Positions 1 to 8,268 of a DNA stretch of 64,000 nucleotides are shown here, piece by piece. Each line of letters begins with the position of its first letter. The stretch's first letter is position 1. The position numbers and the translations under genes are program-made. Below the pieces are notes generated by a model that saw only the letters and a program-made list of their open reading frames with translations, ran no database searches and was not told the DNA's origin. The DNA comes from Oceanospirillum sp048264105 (lineage in GTDB: Bacteria; Pseudomonadota; Gammaproteobacteria; Pseudomonadales; Halomonadaceae): assembly GCA_048264105.1 (NCBI GenBank), contig JBLXDJ010000003.1, positions 434,001 through 498,000 on the forward strand. The letters are read 5' to 3'.

Positions 1-472
1 GCGAAATCTTCAGCAGTCGAACCGCCTTGTCTTTGGCAAACTCCGGCTGGTCAAATTTAATCTGACTGATACCCGGCGCTAAACGCTGCCAGTTCTGATC
101 GGTTTCCAGCCATTTCGCTACAGGTTCTGCCCACTCGGGCAACCAGTCAGGACGTTTGACCGGAATCTCTTCCGCCTGTGAGATCGGGTCTGAATCCAGC
201 AGATCCAGTTTGGCAAAAATATCATCCACACTGGCGTTCATACTGGCCTGCGGCAGATGTTCCAGCAGATCACCACCGATCGCTTCGGCATCAGCAACCC
301 GCTGACGGCAATGCTCGCAACAGGCCAGATGGCACTGCAGCAACATCTGAGAACCGGCACTCAGGCTACCCGAGGCGTAACTCATCAGTGTGGCATCATC
401 CGGATGGTGTTTGGGCGCTGAGTTCAGCTGAAAGTCCGGCTCCCGGGACAGGGCAATTTGATTCTGTTTCAT
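1..472 (-). CDS. chrR: ChrR-type zinc anti-sigma factor (partial, C-terminus off the window)
   Basis: The reading frame starts at the ATG complementary to 470-472 and runs off the left edge. It overlaps the stop of the upstream sigma gene in an ATGA arrangement, so the two are translationally coupled. The N-terminal zinc anti-sigma domain shows His23, His48, Cys52 and Cys55. The His23-His48 gap of 25 residues and the H-x3-C-x2-C pattern match the ligands of Rhodobacter ChrR (H6, H31, C35, C38). The rest looks like the start of the cupin-like domain. By family, it should hold the ECF sigma factor inactive until a signal such as singlet oxygen or organic peroxide arrives. The signal in this organism is inferred, not seen. 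Confidence 0.88.
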   Translation of the reverse strand, partial: MKQNQIALSREPDFQLNSAPKHHPDDATLMSYASGSLSAGSQMLLQCHLACCEHCRQRVADAEAIGGDLLEHLPQASMNASVDDIFAKLDLLDSDPISQAEEIPVKRPDWLPEWAEPVAKWLETDQNWQRLAPGISQIKFDQPEFAKDKAVRLLKIS

Positions 473-1068
473 AGTGACTCTCCCCCGGCAAAACTATCCG
501 CTGCCAACGACATTCTTAACTTCTTAAAGGCCAGACGAAGCCCGGACTTTACACTACCGATCGGGATCTCAAGGTCCGCAGCAATTTCGCTGTGACTCTT
601 GCCCTGATAGTAGGATTTATAAACTAACTGAGCCTGCATAAGCGGTAATTCTTTCAAGGCATCTTCTATATGCTTTTTTGAGCTCTGCCAGCTGTTGTCA
701 TCCTCACTGGCCTGCTCCTGATGGTTCAGCAGTCCTTCATGCTCATGGTAGGAATCGGTGCTGTTTTCCAGCTTTCCCCGTCCTGAACGCTGCTGATCGA
801 TAAACAGATTACGGGCGATACAGAATATCCAGGTAGAGGCTGCTGCCTTTGCAGAATGATACTGCTCAGCTTTACGCCAGACCTGAAGCAGGGCTTCCTG
901 AGCCAACTCTTCAGCCTGAGCGTCAGACAGTCCGAACCTGAGAAGATAGGTTTTCACCCGCGGAGCAAAATGCTGGTACAGGGCAGCAAACTGTTCACGG
1001 TCGCGGTTTAAACCCACTTCCGTCAGTGCCTGATTCCAGTTCTGAGATGCTGATTGCACTTTTTCCAT
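469..1068 (-). CDS. rpoE: ECF sigma factor, RpoE/ChrR-associated group (ECF11-like)
   Basis: A 199-residue sigma-70 family protein with region 2 at about residues 27-95 (motifs AEELAQEALLQVWRKA and ASTWIFCIARNLFIDQQR) and region 4 at about 135-185 (helix-turn-helix KSHSEIAADLEIPIGSVKS). The region 2 wording is that of the Rhodobacter RpoE group, which pairs with ChrR. The neighbouring zinc anti-sigma gene overlaps its stop codon and supports this. It should direct RNA polymerase to stress promoters, including its own at 1097-1129 and the divergent operon promoter at 1266-1291. Those targets are inferred from a shared 12-base motif. Confidence 0.9.
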   Translation of the reverse strand: MEKVQSASQNWNQALTEVGLNRDREQFAALYQHFAPRVKTYLLRFGLSDAQAEELAQEALLQVWRKAEQYHSAKAAASTWIFCIARNLFIDQQRSGRGKLENSTDSYHEHEGLLNHQEQASEDDNSWQSSKKHIEDALKELPLMQAQLVYKSYYQGKSHSEIAADLEIPIGSVKSGLRLAFKKLRMSLAADSFAGGESL

Positions 1069-1096
1069 CCGTTCTCTCCCGTTATCTGCATCCTTC

Positions 1097-1129
1097 TACG
1101 CATCCGTTTTGTTCCGGATCACTCAAAAG
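1097..1129 (-). promoter_or_regulatory. Candidate ECF sigma autoregulatory promoter
   Basis: Read on the minus strand: TTTTGAGTGATCC, then 15 bases, then CGTA, about 30 bases before the sigma start codon. The -35-like TGATCC lies at 1116-1121 and the CGTA at 1097-1100. The 12-base string TTTTGAGTGATC recurs before the divergent operon. TGATC-type -35 elements are typical of the RpoE-ChrR group; the assignment here is inference. Confidence 0.7.
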
Positions 1130-1256
1130 TGCTAACGGGTTGATGAATTTATGTCATTAGAGATGATCAATGGCGATTATATGGTTCAAGATGACATGTT
1201 TTGTGAGCGGTTTCACGCTACGGTACTAAATAAGCTAAGTTGAAGACAGCAGAAGC

Positions 1257-1291
1257 CATTTTGAGTGATCTGCTTATTTCACGCCGCCGTA
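1257..1291 (+). promoter_or_regulatory. Candidate ECF-dependent promoter of the lipid operon
   Basis: TTTTGAGTGATC occurs here in plus orientation. The TGATCT at 1266-1271 is followed, after 16 bases, by CGTA at 1288-1291. Transcription would start about 40 bases before the first gene of the divergent operon. The same motif sits in opposite orientation before the sigma gene. Confidence 0.7.
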
Positions 1292-1339
1292 AAGCCATTC
1301 AACGGAATCTGAATCATCAGTCTTATGGGAGCATCCTTT

Positions 1340-2842
1340 ATGGTCACCACAGTAACCGGCCACTCAGTGTCCGACATTTCAGCATCTGATGCACTGTCAT
1401 CCGGCGGCCAGCCCGGTGGCAAAACGGTTGCAGTAATCGGCTCGGGTATCTCCGGTCTGTCTGCGGCCTGGCTTCTGAGCAAAAAACACTCTGTTACCCT
1501 CTTCGAGAAAGATGACCGCTTTGGCGGCCACTCCAACACAGTCACCGTAAACACCAAGGATGGCACAATTCCGGTGGATACCGGTTTTATCGTGTTCAAT
1601 CCGGTGAACTACCCCAACCTGACCGCACTGTTTAAGCATATTGGCGTTGATGCACCAGAAACCGATATGTCATTCGCGGTATCCGCTGAAGAGGGACGTA
1701 TCGAATACAACGGCAATGGCCTGACCGGTATTTTCCCGACGCTGGGTAATGTCTTTAACCCCCGTATCTGGCGCATGCTGAAGGATACCCTTCGTTTCTA
1801 TAAAGAATCCGGCAACTGGCAGGATAAGATCTCAGAAGAGATGACGCTGGGCGAACTGCTGAAAAAGTATAACTACTCCGATGATTTCCGAGACCTGCAT
1901 CTGATCCCGATGGGTGCTGCGATCTGGTCTACACCTGCCGATCAGATGATGGACTATCCGGCGCTGGCCTTTCTTAACTTCTGTCAGAACCACGGCCTGC
2001 TGCAGGTTGATGACCGCCCTCAGTGGCACACCGTTCGCGGCGGCAGCCGTGAGTATGTCAGCAAGCTGATCCGCGAGATTCAGCCTGCAGCATTCTGCAA
2101 TCGCGGTGCCCGTCAGGTGATTCGCCCCAGTGGAAAAGCCGGTGAAACCGACAAGGTAATCGTGGTGGATTCCCGGGGTGAACAGCGGGAATTTGATGAA
2201 GTGGTTATGGCCTGCCATGCCAATGAGGCCCTGCAGCTACTCGCCAGCCCGACCGAACAGGAACAACATCTACTGGGTGCTTTTGGCTACCAGCGCAACA
2301 AAGCGATCCTGCACAGCGATACCCGCCTGATGCCGAAGAACCGCAAGGTCTGGTCCAGCTGGAACTACCTGCGGGGCAGTGATGGCGAACTGCACAACCA
2401 GCAATCGCTGGCGGTCAGTTACTGGATGAACAAGCTGCAACCGCTGGAAACAGATGAACCTCTGATCGTAACCCTTAATCCACCGGTAGAACCGGAAGAG
2501 GGCAGCATCCACTGCAGCTTCCTCTACGATCATCCGGTGTTTGATAAGAACGCTATGGCCGCCCAACAGGAGCTGCACAAACTCCAGGGCCAGAATCACA
2601 CCTGGTTCTGCGGCGCTTACTTTGGCTTTGGCTTCCACGAAGATGGTCTTCAGTCCGGTCTTGCCGTTGCCGAAGCACTGGGAGGCCTGCGTCGTCCATG
2701 GCAGGTCGAGAATGAATCGGGCCGTATTTTCTGGCCGGGGCATGTCTCCACCCAAAAGCAGGATGCCGGGAATGCCACGGATAGCCAGCCAGTGAACAAC
2801 GCTGCCATGACCGGCTCCGGCCCGCAATCCAGCGCCAGCTAA
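1340..2842 (+). CDS. FAD-dependent amine-oxidase-like oxidoreductase
   Basis: About 500 residues. A Rossmann FAD-binding motif, VIGSGISGLSAAWLL, lies near residues 33-47, followed by an acidic strand end and FGGHSNT, as in flavin amine oxidases and desaturases. The ATG at 1340 is preferred because GGGAG (1327-1331) sits eight bases before it; an in-frame ATG at 1325 would lack such a site. It is the first gene of an operon whose later members are DUF1365 and a cyclopropane-fatty-acid-synthase family protein, a grouping seen in RpoE-ChrR regulons. A role in oxidising or desaturating membrane acyl chains is inferred. The substrate is not evident from sequence. Confidence 0.85.
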   Translation: MVTTVTGHSVSDISASDALSSGGQPGGKTVAVIGSGISGLSAAWLLSKKHSVTLFEKDDRFGGHSNTVTVNTKDGTIPVDTGFIVFNPVNYPNLTALFKHIGVDAPETDMSFAVSAEEGRIEYNGNGLTGIFPTLGNVFNPRIWRMLKDTLRFYKESGNWQDKISEEMTLGELLKKYNYSDDFRDLHLIPMGAAIWSTPADQMMDYPALAFLNFCQNHGLLQVDDRPQWHTVRGGSREYVSKLIREIQPAAFCNRGARQVIRPSGKAGETDKVIVVDSRGEQREFDEVVMACHANEALQLLASPTEQEQHLLGAFGYQRNKAILHSDTRLMPKNRKVWSSWNYLRGSDGELHNQQSLAVSYWMNKLQPLETDEPLIVTLNPPVEPEEGSIHCSFLYDHPVFDKNAMAAQQELHKLQGQNHTWFCGAYFGFGFHEDGLQSGLAVAEALGGLRRPWQVENESGRIFWPGHVSTQKQDAGNATDSQPVNNAAMTGSGPQSSAS

Positions 2843-2857
2843 TCGAGGGATACGACG

Positions 2858-3706
2858 ATGACGCATACAGAATCAGGGCAGGCGGACATACGCAGCCGCC
2901 TCTATTACAGCACCGTGATGCACGACCGGGTTAAACCGGTACGCCACCGCTTTGTCTATAAAACCGGCACTTTTTTGCTGGATCTGGACGAGCTGAAACC
3001 GCTGGAGCAATCTGCGGGAAAAGCACTGGGGTTGCGTCTTTTCGGCTATAACCGCTCCGGTCTGTTCAGTCTGTATGACAAAGATTACGTCACCCATAAA
3101 GGCGATTCCCTGAAGCAGCATGCACAGCGTCTGCTGGCAGAAAACGGCTGCGATCCGGCCAAGCGCATTGAACTCCTGTGTATGCCGCGTCATCTGGGCT
3201 ATAGCTTTAATCCCTTGTGTATCTTTTTCTGCTACAACGCAGCCGGAGAGCTCTACACAACCCTGTATCAGGTCAGTAACACCTTCAGCCAGAAGCATAT
3301 CTATTCGGTAGAGGCCAAGCCGGTGCAGGTCGGAGAGACCACTTCCCTGCGCCATCAGGCTGACAAAGTGTTCTACGTTTCGCCTTTTATCAATATGGAT
3401 TGTCAGTACCGTTTCCGCATCGCCACTCCGGGTGATGTGCTTAAGGTGCTGATTCGTCAGGAAGACAGTGAAGGCTTGCTGTTAAATGCAACCCTCACCG
3501 GAAAGAGCACGCCACTGACCGCTAAAGGTCTGGTGTCGATGGCGCTTAAACGTCCCCTGTTTACCTACAAAGTCATTGCGGGCATTCACTGGGAAGCCCT
3601 TCGCCTGTGGCTGAAAAAGATTCCACTGGTGAGCCGTAAAGGCATCCCTCATCCCCCGCTTGTGTCCAAAGGCCAGCCTCTGGCAATGACAACAAAAGAG
3701 GAATAA
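2858..3706 (+). CDS. DUF1365 family protein
   Basis: 282 residues matching the DUF1365 family, which typically sits between an FAD oxidoreductase and a cyclopropane fatty acid synthase, as here. It opens with SRLYYSTVMHDRVKPVRHRF, the usual family start. Further in are FNPLCIFFCY and a C-terminal basic stretch with aromatic residues. No signal peptide is obvious. It starts 15 bases after the oxidoreductase and ends four bases before the next gene, so the three are co-transcribed. The biochemical role is unknown; co-occurrence suggests acyl-chain modification under oxidative stress. Confidence 0.88.
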   Translation: MTHTESGQADIRSRLYYSTVMHDRVKPVRHRFVYKTGTFLLDLDELKPLEQSAGKALGLRLFGYNRSGLFSLYDKDYVTHKGDSLKQHAQRLLAENGCDPAKRIELLCMPRHLGYSFNPLCIFFCYNAAGELYTTLYQVSNTFSQKHIYSVEAKPVQVGETTSLRHQADKVFYVSPFINMDCQYRFRIATPGDVLKVLIRQEDSEGLLLNATLTGKSTPLTAKGLVSMALKRPLFTYKVIAGIHWEALRLWLKKIPLVSRKGIPHPPLVSKGQPLAMTTKEE

Positions 3707-3710
3707 AACC

Positions 3711-5039
3711 ATGCTGTCCAATTCACGCTCGACCACTCAGGCGCAAGCCTCAACAGAAAGCTCTGCCGTGTCAGCCTCAGGTTTTACCCCGGCAGCTTCA
3801 TCCCAGAGCCAAAAGGTTACATCCCGTCCGCAACAGGATGTGGAGATCCGTCAGATTCGCCACCCGTTCTGGCGCTGGCTGATCGCCACGATGCAGAAAG
3901 CTCATCTGAGCCGCCTGACACTGGTACTGCCGGACAAACGCTCGGTGCATATCGGCGAGATGTGTGACGGTATTCCGGCACCGACAATCCGTATCAACAG
4001 CACGGCTGCGGTTCGCAAAGCTTATATCTCAGGTGTGCTTGGCTGGGGCGAAGCCTACATTGAAGGCGACTGGGAAACCGATGATCTGCTGCAGGTCACC
4101 GAGTGGGCGATGCACAATGACAAGGCGCTGGATGCTGTCTTTGAAGGCAGTGCTTTTGGTCGCTGGCTGCACCGCTTACTGCATCGTCTGAACGACAACA
4201 GTCTGAAGGGCAGTCGCCGGAATATCTCAGCACACTATGATCTGGGCAACGATTTCTACGCTCAGTGGCTTGATCCCAGCATGACCTATTCCTCAGCGCT
4301 GTACGAAAAACCTCATGAGAGCCTGCAGACCGCTCAGCACAACAAGTACGACCGTATTCTGGAGCTGCTGAATATTCAGTCTCAGGACAAGGTACTGGAG
4401 ATCGGTTGTGGCTGGGGTGGCTTTGCCGAACGCCTGCTGACCCAACATGAAGAGAGTCAGTACCACGGCGTAACCTTATCCACAGAGCAGCTAGCCTGGG
4501 CTCAGCAGCGACTGAAAAAACATGCTGTGGATAACCGGGGTGAAGCGACCCTGACCGACTACCGCATGATTGAAGGTCAGTACGACAAAATAGCCTCCAT
4601 TGAGATGCTTGAAGCTGTTGGCGAAGCCCACTGGCCAACCTATTTCAAAACTCTTTATGACCGGCTGAAACCCGGTGGCGAAGCGGTGATTCAGGTGATC
4701 ACCATTGAAGAAGACCGCTTTGAAAACTATCGCAATAATGCCGATTTTATTCAGCGTTATATCTTCCCCGGTGGCATGCTGCTGACACCTCGCGTCGTGC
4801 AGGAGCAGGCCGAACAAGCGGGACTGGAACTGAATCATCAGCAGGCGTTTGGTCAGGATTACGCGAAAACTCTCTCCGCCTGGCGTGACAACTTTGAAGC
4901 GGCCTGGGAATCCATTCAGCCACTGGGTTTTGACGAACGCTTCCGTCGTCTGTGGCGTTATTACCTCTGCTACTGCGAGAGCGGTTTCCGCCACGAGAGC
5001 ATCGATGTTTACCTGTTCCGCCTGAAAAAGCCGGAGTAA
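3711..5039 (+). CDS. cfa: Cyclopropane-fatty-acyl-phospholipid synthase family methyltransferase
   Basis: 442 residues. After a serine/alanine-rich N-terminal extension of about 55 residues comes the family's N-terminal lipid-binding region, then AHYDLGNDFYAQWLD near residue 174 and the S-adenosylmethionine motif VLEIGCGWGGFAERLL near residue 227. The family methylates double bonds of phospholipid acyl chains, making cyclopropane rings or methyl-branched chains. Context (ECF/ChrR control, FAD oxidoreductase, DUF1365) also fits the methyltransferases of methylated or furan fatty acid synthesis in Rhodobacter. Cyclopropane synthase and that alternative cannot be separated by sequence reading alone. 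Confidence 0.85.
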   Translation: MLSNSRSTTQAQASTESSAVSASGFTPAASSQSQKVTSRPQQDVEIRQIRHPFWRWLIATMQKAHLSRLTLVLPDKRSVHIGEMCDGIPAPTIRINSTAAVRKAYISGVLGWGEAYIEGDWETDDLLQVTEWAMHNDKALDAVFEGSAFGRWLHRLLHRLNDNSLKGSRRNISAHYDLGNDFYAQWLDPSMTYSSALYEKPHESLQTAQHNKYDRILELLNIQSQDKVLEIGCGWGGFAERLLTQHEESQYHGVTLSTEQLAWAQQRLKKHAVDNRGEATLTDYRMIEGQYDKIASIEMLEAVGEAHWPTYFKTLYDRLKPGGEAVIQVITIEEDRFENYRNNADFIQRYIFPGGMLLTPRVVQEQAEQAGLELNHQQAFGQDYAKTLSAWRDNFEAAWESIQPLGFDERFRRLWRYYLCYCESGFRHESIDVYLFRLKKPE

Positions 5040-5043
5040 TCCC

Positions 5044-5856
5044 ATGAATAGCCGCAAAGTGCCGACTGCTCCCTTATCCGGAAAACGGATATTGCTGAGC
5101 ACCGTTACCGCCGCCATTCTCACCCTGAGCAGCAGCCTGCAAGCGGCTGAGCTGCAGACCGCTGAAAAACAGCTGAAACCTCAGGCTGCTTTTCACAGTC
5201 TCAGCCACTGGCAGAGACTGTATGGCGACAGGCTTGAATTCTCGGTCACCCGAAATGAGAAACCGGTCGGCAGCTACGAGGTTGTCTTCAAAGGTTCTGA
5301 GACTGACTGGCAGGTAGAAAGCCGCATGGCGCTTGATTTTAAAGCCTTTCTTTTCTTCTCCTACCGTTTCCGGTATCTGGGCGTGGAGCAGTGGCAGAAT
5401 AATCAGATGACCGCTTTTACCAGTCGGGTTGACCGCAACGGCGAGCTGAGCGAAACCTTTCTGCAACGCAGTCAGGATGCCAGCGGCCTGCCCTTCTGGC
5501 GCGGCGGTTTGCGGGAAGCTCAAAAGGGCGAACCCGCTAAAGAGTCGGTTAGGCCTCTGACCAATGGGGCGCAAAATCTGGCCTTAAGTAATCACTACAA
5601 CCGCGGCATTATCGGCCAGTCCCAGCTGTTTAACTCGCTGACCGGCGAACTGAATCAGATCCGGGTGCTGCAGGAGGAGAGAGAAACGGTATCCGATGGT
5701 CGTGATCAGGTTATGGCCACCCGTTACCGCTACACCGGTGACCTTGAGGATACCTGGGTCTGGTATGCCGACGACCATCGCTGGCTGCGGATGCGCTTTA
5801 TCGCCGATGATGGCTCCACCATTCAGCTGAACTGTCAGCGTTGCTACCCGGACTGA
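5044..5856 (+). CDS. DUF6134-like exported protein
   Basis: 270 residues. It starts four bases after the methyltransferase stop. An N-terminal signal peptide is visible (basic start, hydrophobic run ILLSTVTAAILTLSSSLQA, likely cleavage before AELQ), so it should act in the periplasm. The remainder is rich in aromatic and charged beta-strand-like segments and ends with paired cysteines (NCQRC). It resembles uncharacterised DUF6134-type proteins. No catalytic motif is visible. Operon position suggests a part in envelope lipid modification or repair, which is inference. Confidence 0.65.
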   Translation: MNSRKVPTAPLSGKRILLSTVTAAILTLSSSLQAAELQTAEKQLKPQAAFHSLSHWQRLYGDRLEFSVTRNEKPVGSYEVVFKGSETDWQVESRMALDFKAFLFFSYRFRYLGVEQWQNNQMTAFTSRVDRNGELSETFLQRSQDASGLPFWRGGLREAQKGEPAKESVRPLTNGAQNLALSNHYNRGIIGQSQLFNSLTGELNQIRVLQEERETVSDGRDQVMATRYRYTGDLEDTWVWYADDHRWLRMRFIADDGSTIQLNCQRCYPD

Positions 5857-5967
5857 CGTTCCGTCACGCCAAACCTGTGCGACCCAAACAGCACATCTGC
5901 CCGTAAGACCTATCTGTCTGTTAACCATCAGGCGACACATTCACTGCCAAGCTATGAGGTGTTTATC

Positions 5968-6732
5968 ATGTCTCAGGAACTGATCTGGATTACCGGCGCC
6001 AGCCAGGGTATCGGCAAAGCACTGGCTCTCGCCTACGCTAAAGCGGGTAACACCGTTGCGATCAGTGCCCGCAATCAGGATAAACTTCAGGAAGTGGTCG
6101 ATGAAGCCGCCAGTCTGACCGGGCGCATCCTCGCCCTGCCCTGCGATGTCACCGATAAAGAACAGGTTACTGAATCCCTGAACCAACTGATCCAGCAGGA
6201 GCGTCTGCCGGATCGGGTGATTCTTAACGCCGGCACTCACCAGCCAATGGCCGCCAGCGAGTTTAAGGCCGAGACCGTCAATAAACTGCTGACGATCAAC
6301 ACCATGGGAGCGGCCATTCCACTTGAAGCACTACTGCCTCATTATCTTGAGCAGAAACGCGGCCAGATCGCCATTGTCGCCTCCGTCGCCGGTTATCGCG
6401 GCCTACCTACTGCCAGCGCTTATGGTGCCAGCAAAGCGGCGCTTATCAATCTGGCGGAGTCTCTGCGCTCAGAGCTTTACAGCTCGGGGGTCGATATCCG
6501 TCTGGTGAACCCCGGTTTTGTCAAAACACCGCTGACCGATAAGAACGAGTTCGATATGCCGTTTCTGATCAGCGTGGAAGAAGCCGCCCGCTCCATCACC
6601 AAGGGTCTGGCCGGTAAAAACTTTGAAGTGGTTTTCCCAACCCGCATGGCCATTGCCATGAGCCTGCTAAAATGGTTACCTGATCGTATCTTCTTTCCAA
6701 TGATCAATAAGGGTACCGGCCATGGACGCTAA
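5968..6732 (+). CDS. Short-chain dehydrogenase/reductase
   Basis: 254 residues from the ATG at 5968, chosen because GAGGTG (5956-5961) sits six bases upstream; a GTG at 5959 lies inside that site. It is a classical SDR with cofactor motif TGASQGIGKALA near residues 9-20, a serine in VASVAG, and the catalytic YGASK tetrad segment. The C-terminus has a hydrophobic/basic stretch (MAIAMSLLKWLPDRIFF) that may associate with membrane. It overlaps the next gene by 11 bases. SDRs are regular members of RpoE-ChrR operons. The substrate is unknown and could be a fatty acyl or quinone-like compound. Confidence 0.85.
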   Translation: MSQELIWITGASQGIGKALALAYAKAGNTVAISARNQDKLQEVVDEAASLTGRILALPCDVTDKEQVTESLNQLIQQERLPDRVILNAGTHQPMAASEFKAETVNKLLTINTMGAAIPLEALLPHYLEQKRGQIAIVASVAGYRGLPTASAYGASKAALINLAESLRSELYSSGVDIRLVNPGFVKTPLTDKNEFDMPFLISVEEAARSITKGLAGKNFEVVFPTRMAIAMSLLKWLPDRIFFPMINKGTGHGR

Positions 6733-7264
6733 TACCGAAGCACGTCAAAACGCTGAACTCACAGCTGATCAAAATGCCGACCAACAAAACGAGCCGGATC
6801 AGCTGCATAAGCAACTGCATCAGTACTTTGAACTCTTCCAGGGCGCGCAGCACACCAGGCCGCTGGCTGCTGCTGATATCGCCCATCTGGTGCATCCGAA
6901 TATCGTCTTTAAAGATCCCTTTCAGCGTATCAACGGTCCGACTGCGGTTTGCCATCTGCTGAACCATTTCCACAGCTCCGTTAAAGACGCACGTTTTCTT
7001 ATCGAAGCGGTGTTTGAACACCCGCAGCATGACCCGCTGCACAACCGGCATTATCTGGTGAAATGGCACTTCAGCGGCCATCTGGGCACCCTAGGCCTTT
7101 GGGAGTTTCCCGGTGTCAGCGAGATTGAACAGGATGAGGAAGGACGTATCACCCACCACACCGACTTCTGGGATGCGGGTGAGCACTTCTACGAGAAACT
7201 GCCATTTTTCGGCAAGGTGATCGGCTGGATCAAAGCCAAAGTCGCCAATGCGGGGAAGGGTTGA
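6722..7264 (+). CDS. NTF2/SnoaL-like protein
   Basis: 180 residues whose start overlaps the SDR stop by 11 bases. The first 30 residues are polar and glutamine/asparagine-rich. The rest has the alternating helix-strand pattern of a SnoaL/NTF2-like cone fold, with HPNIVFKDPFQRINGP, WHFSGHLG and HHTDFWDAGEHFYEKLP. Such proteins are found as the last members of ECF/ChrR lipid operons. Possible roles are small-molecule isomerase or binding protein; no catalytic set can be assigned. The operon ends here: a repeat element and an AT-richer gene follow. Confidence 0.72.
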   Translation: MDANTEARQNAELTADQNADQQNEPDQLHKQLHQYFELFQGAQHTRPLAAADIAHLVHPNIVFKDPFQRINGPTAVCHLLNHFHSSVKDARFLIEAVFEHPQHDPLHNRHYLVKWHFSGHLGTLGLWEFPGVSEIEQDEEGRITHHTDFWDAGEHFYEKLPFFGKVIGWIKAKVANAGKG

Positions 7265-7318
7265 GCAAAATCAGCTTTGAGGCGGATTGCCTCACCAAAC
7301 CGGCACACTCGAAAACTG

Positions 7319-7380
7319 GCTCCCACGCTCTGCGTGGTAGCCTGAGACTTATGCATTCCCACGCGGAGCGTGGGAACGAG
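7319..7380. repeat. REP-like palindromic element
   Basis: Two self-complementary cores face each other: CCCACGCTCTGCGTGG (7322-7337) and CCCACGCGGAGCGTGGG (7358-7374), separated by about 20 bases. Each core is close to the reverse complement of the other. The GTTCCCACGCTCCGCGTGGGAATGCA-type sequence is a recurrent intergenic repeat in many proteobacterial genomes. It lies between the ECF operon and the orphan gene at 7461. No second copy was noticed in this window. Confidence 0.75.
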
Positions 7381-7460
7381 AATACCTGACTTCCTCCCCT
7401 GTTCGATTCCACAAGAAAGCTCTAAAATTAGCGCTCTGCTTATTATTGGAATTGCCGGAC

Positions 7461-8201
7461 ATGGATAGCATTCTCAGCGAACTACAAACTCGCCTCAAAA
7501 GCCCTTTCTTTGCATATTTTCTGGTTTCTTTTGTAGCCTTTAATTGGGATCCACTCTTTGTACTCTTTTTCGATAGTGGCCTGGTTTCGTATCGCGTGGA
7601 GTATTTCAGAGACGTTACGGATTTTTGGTCAGCCGTAGTCTGCCCATTTTCGCTCGCAGCACTGTATATGGTCGGCTACCCATGGCTACAGTTCGGCTTT
7701 CTAAAAATAAACACCAAAGCGACATCCATGCAAAGTCACCTCAAAATCCAAGCTGAACATCATGCTATTGTTGAAAAATCCCGACTAGAAACAGAAAGGA
7801 ATAAGCTTCTTGAGCAACGTGAAGCAGAACTGATAGAAAGAGCGAAACGAGACGAGAAAGTAAAAGAAATTGAAGATAAGGAACGTCGTAAAAAGCTTCA
7901 AGAGGACGTTGATAAACTCAGAGAATCAGCGGATAGCACAATGGGCTCAAAATCCGAAAACCAAATAAGCCCTGAACAAGAAACAATGTTAAGAATTCTT
8001 GCGAGAAATGGCGGCTCTGCATTTGAGGAAAATCTAGCCATGACGTCCCCTTTTAATGAGATAGAAGCTCAATTCTACTTAGAAGACATGGTGAAGAAAA
8101 AAATATTACGATCCATCCCAAGGGCTGATGGTAGGTTATATGAAATGAATACCCCAGCAAAACAAATTGTTGTGGAGAAAAAACTCTTAGCTGAAGATTA
8201 G
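7461..8201 (+). CDS. Orphan membrane protein with coiled coil and C-terminal winged-helix-like domain
   Basis: 246 residues from the ATG at 7461; a TTG at 7446 is in frame but less likely. Two hydrophobic segments lie at about residues 16-40 (FFAYFLVSFVAFNWDPLFVLF) and 55-80. A charged coiled coil of about 85 residues follows (repeated ERN/EQREAELIERAKRDEK). The last 70 residues resemble a winged helix-turn-helix (EQETMLRILARNGGSAFEE, then FYLEDMVKKKILRSI). Base composition is AT-richer than the neighbours, and the gene follows a repeat element, both suggesting acquisition. I do not recognise a named family. A membrane-anchored sensor or regulator is possible, but no function can be assigned. 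Confidence 0.75.
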   Translation: MDSILSELQTRLKSPFFAYFLVSFVAFNWDPLFVLFFDSGLVSYRVEYFRDVTDFWSAVVCPFSLAALYMVGYPWLQFGFLKINTKATSMQSHLKIQAEHHAIVEKSRLETERNKLLEQREAELIERAKRDEKVKEIEDKERRKKLQEDVDKLRESADSTMGSKSENQISPEQETMLRILARNGGSAFEENLAMTSPFNEIEAQFYLEDMVKKKILRSIPRADGRLYEMNTPAKQIVVEKKLLAED

Positions 8202-8206
8202 ATCTA

Positions 8207-8246
8207 AAAAAACGCCCGGCTGTTTTCACAGTCGGGCGTTTTTTAT
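8207..8246. terminator. Bidirectional terminator
   Basis: AAAAAACGCCCG and CGGGCGTTTTTT pair around an inner CTGT/ACAG stem. It lies between the convergent orphan gene and cheV and has T-runs on both strands. Confidence 0.92.
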
Positions 8247-8268
8247 TCGGTTCTGTCAGAGTAAAGCG

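Noticed and set aside
2270..2866. Long minus-strand open frame opposite the FAD oxidoreductase
   Set aside because: It lies entirely within a well-supported gene on the other strand and has no recognisable motif; it is a compositional shadow.
7230..7412. Short minus-strand frame containing RSAWEC
   Set aside because: This peptide is a known spurious translation of the REP-like palindrome, not a gene.
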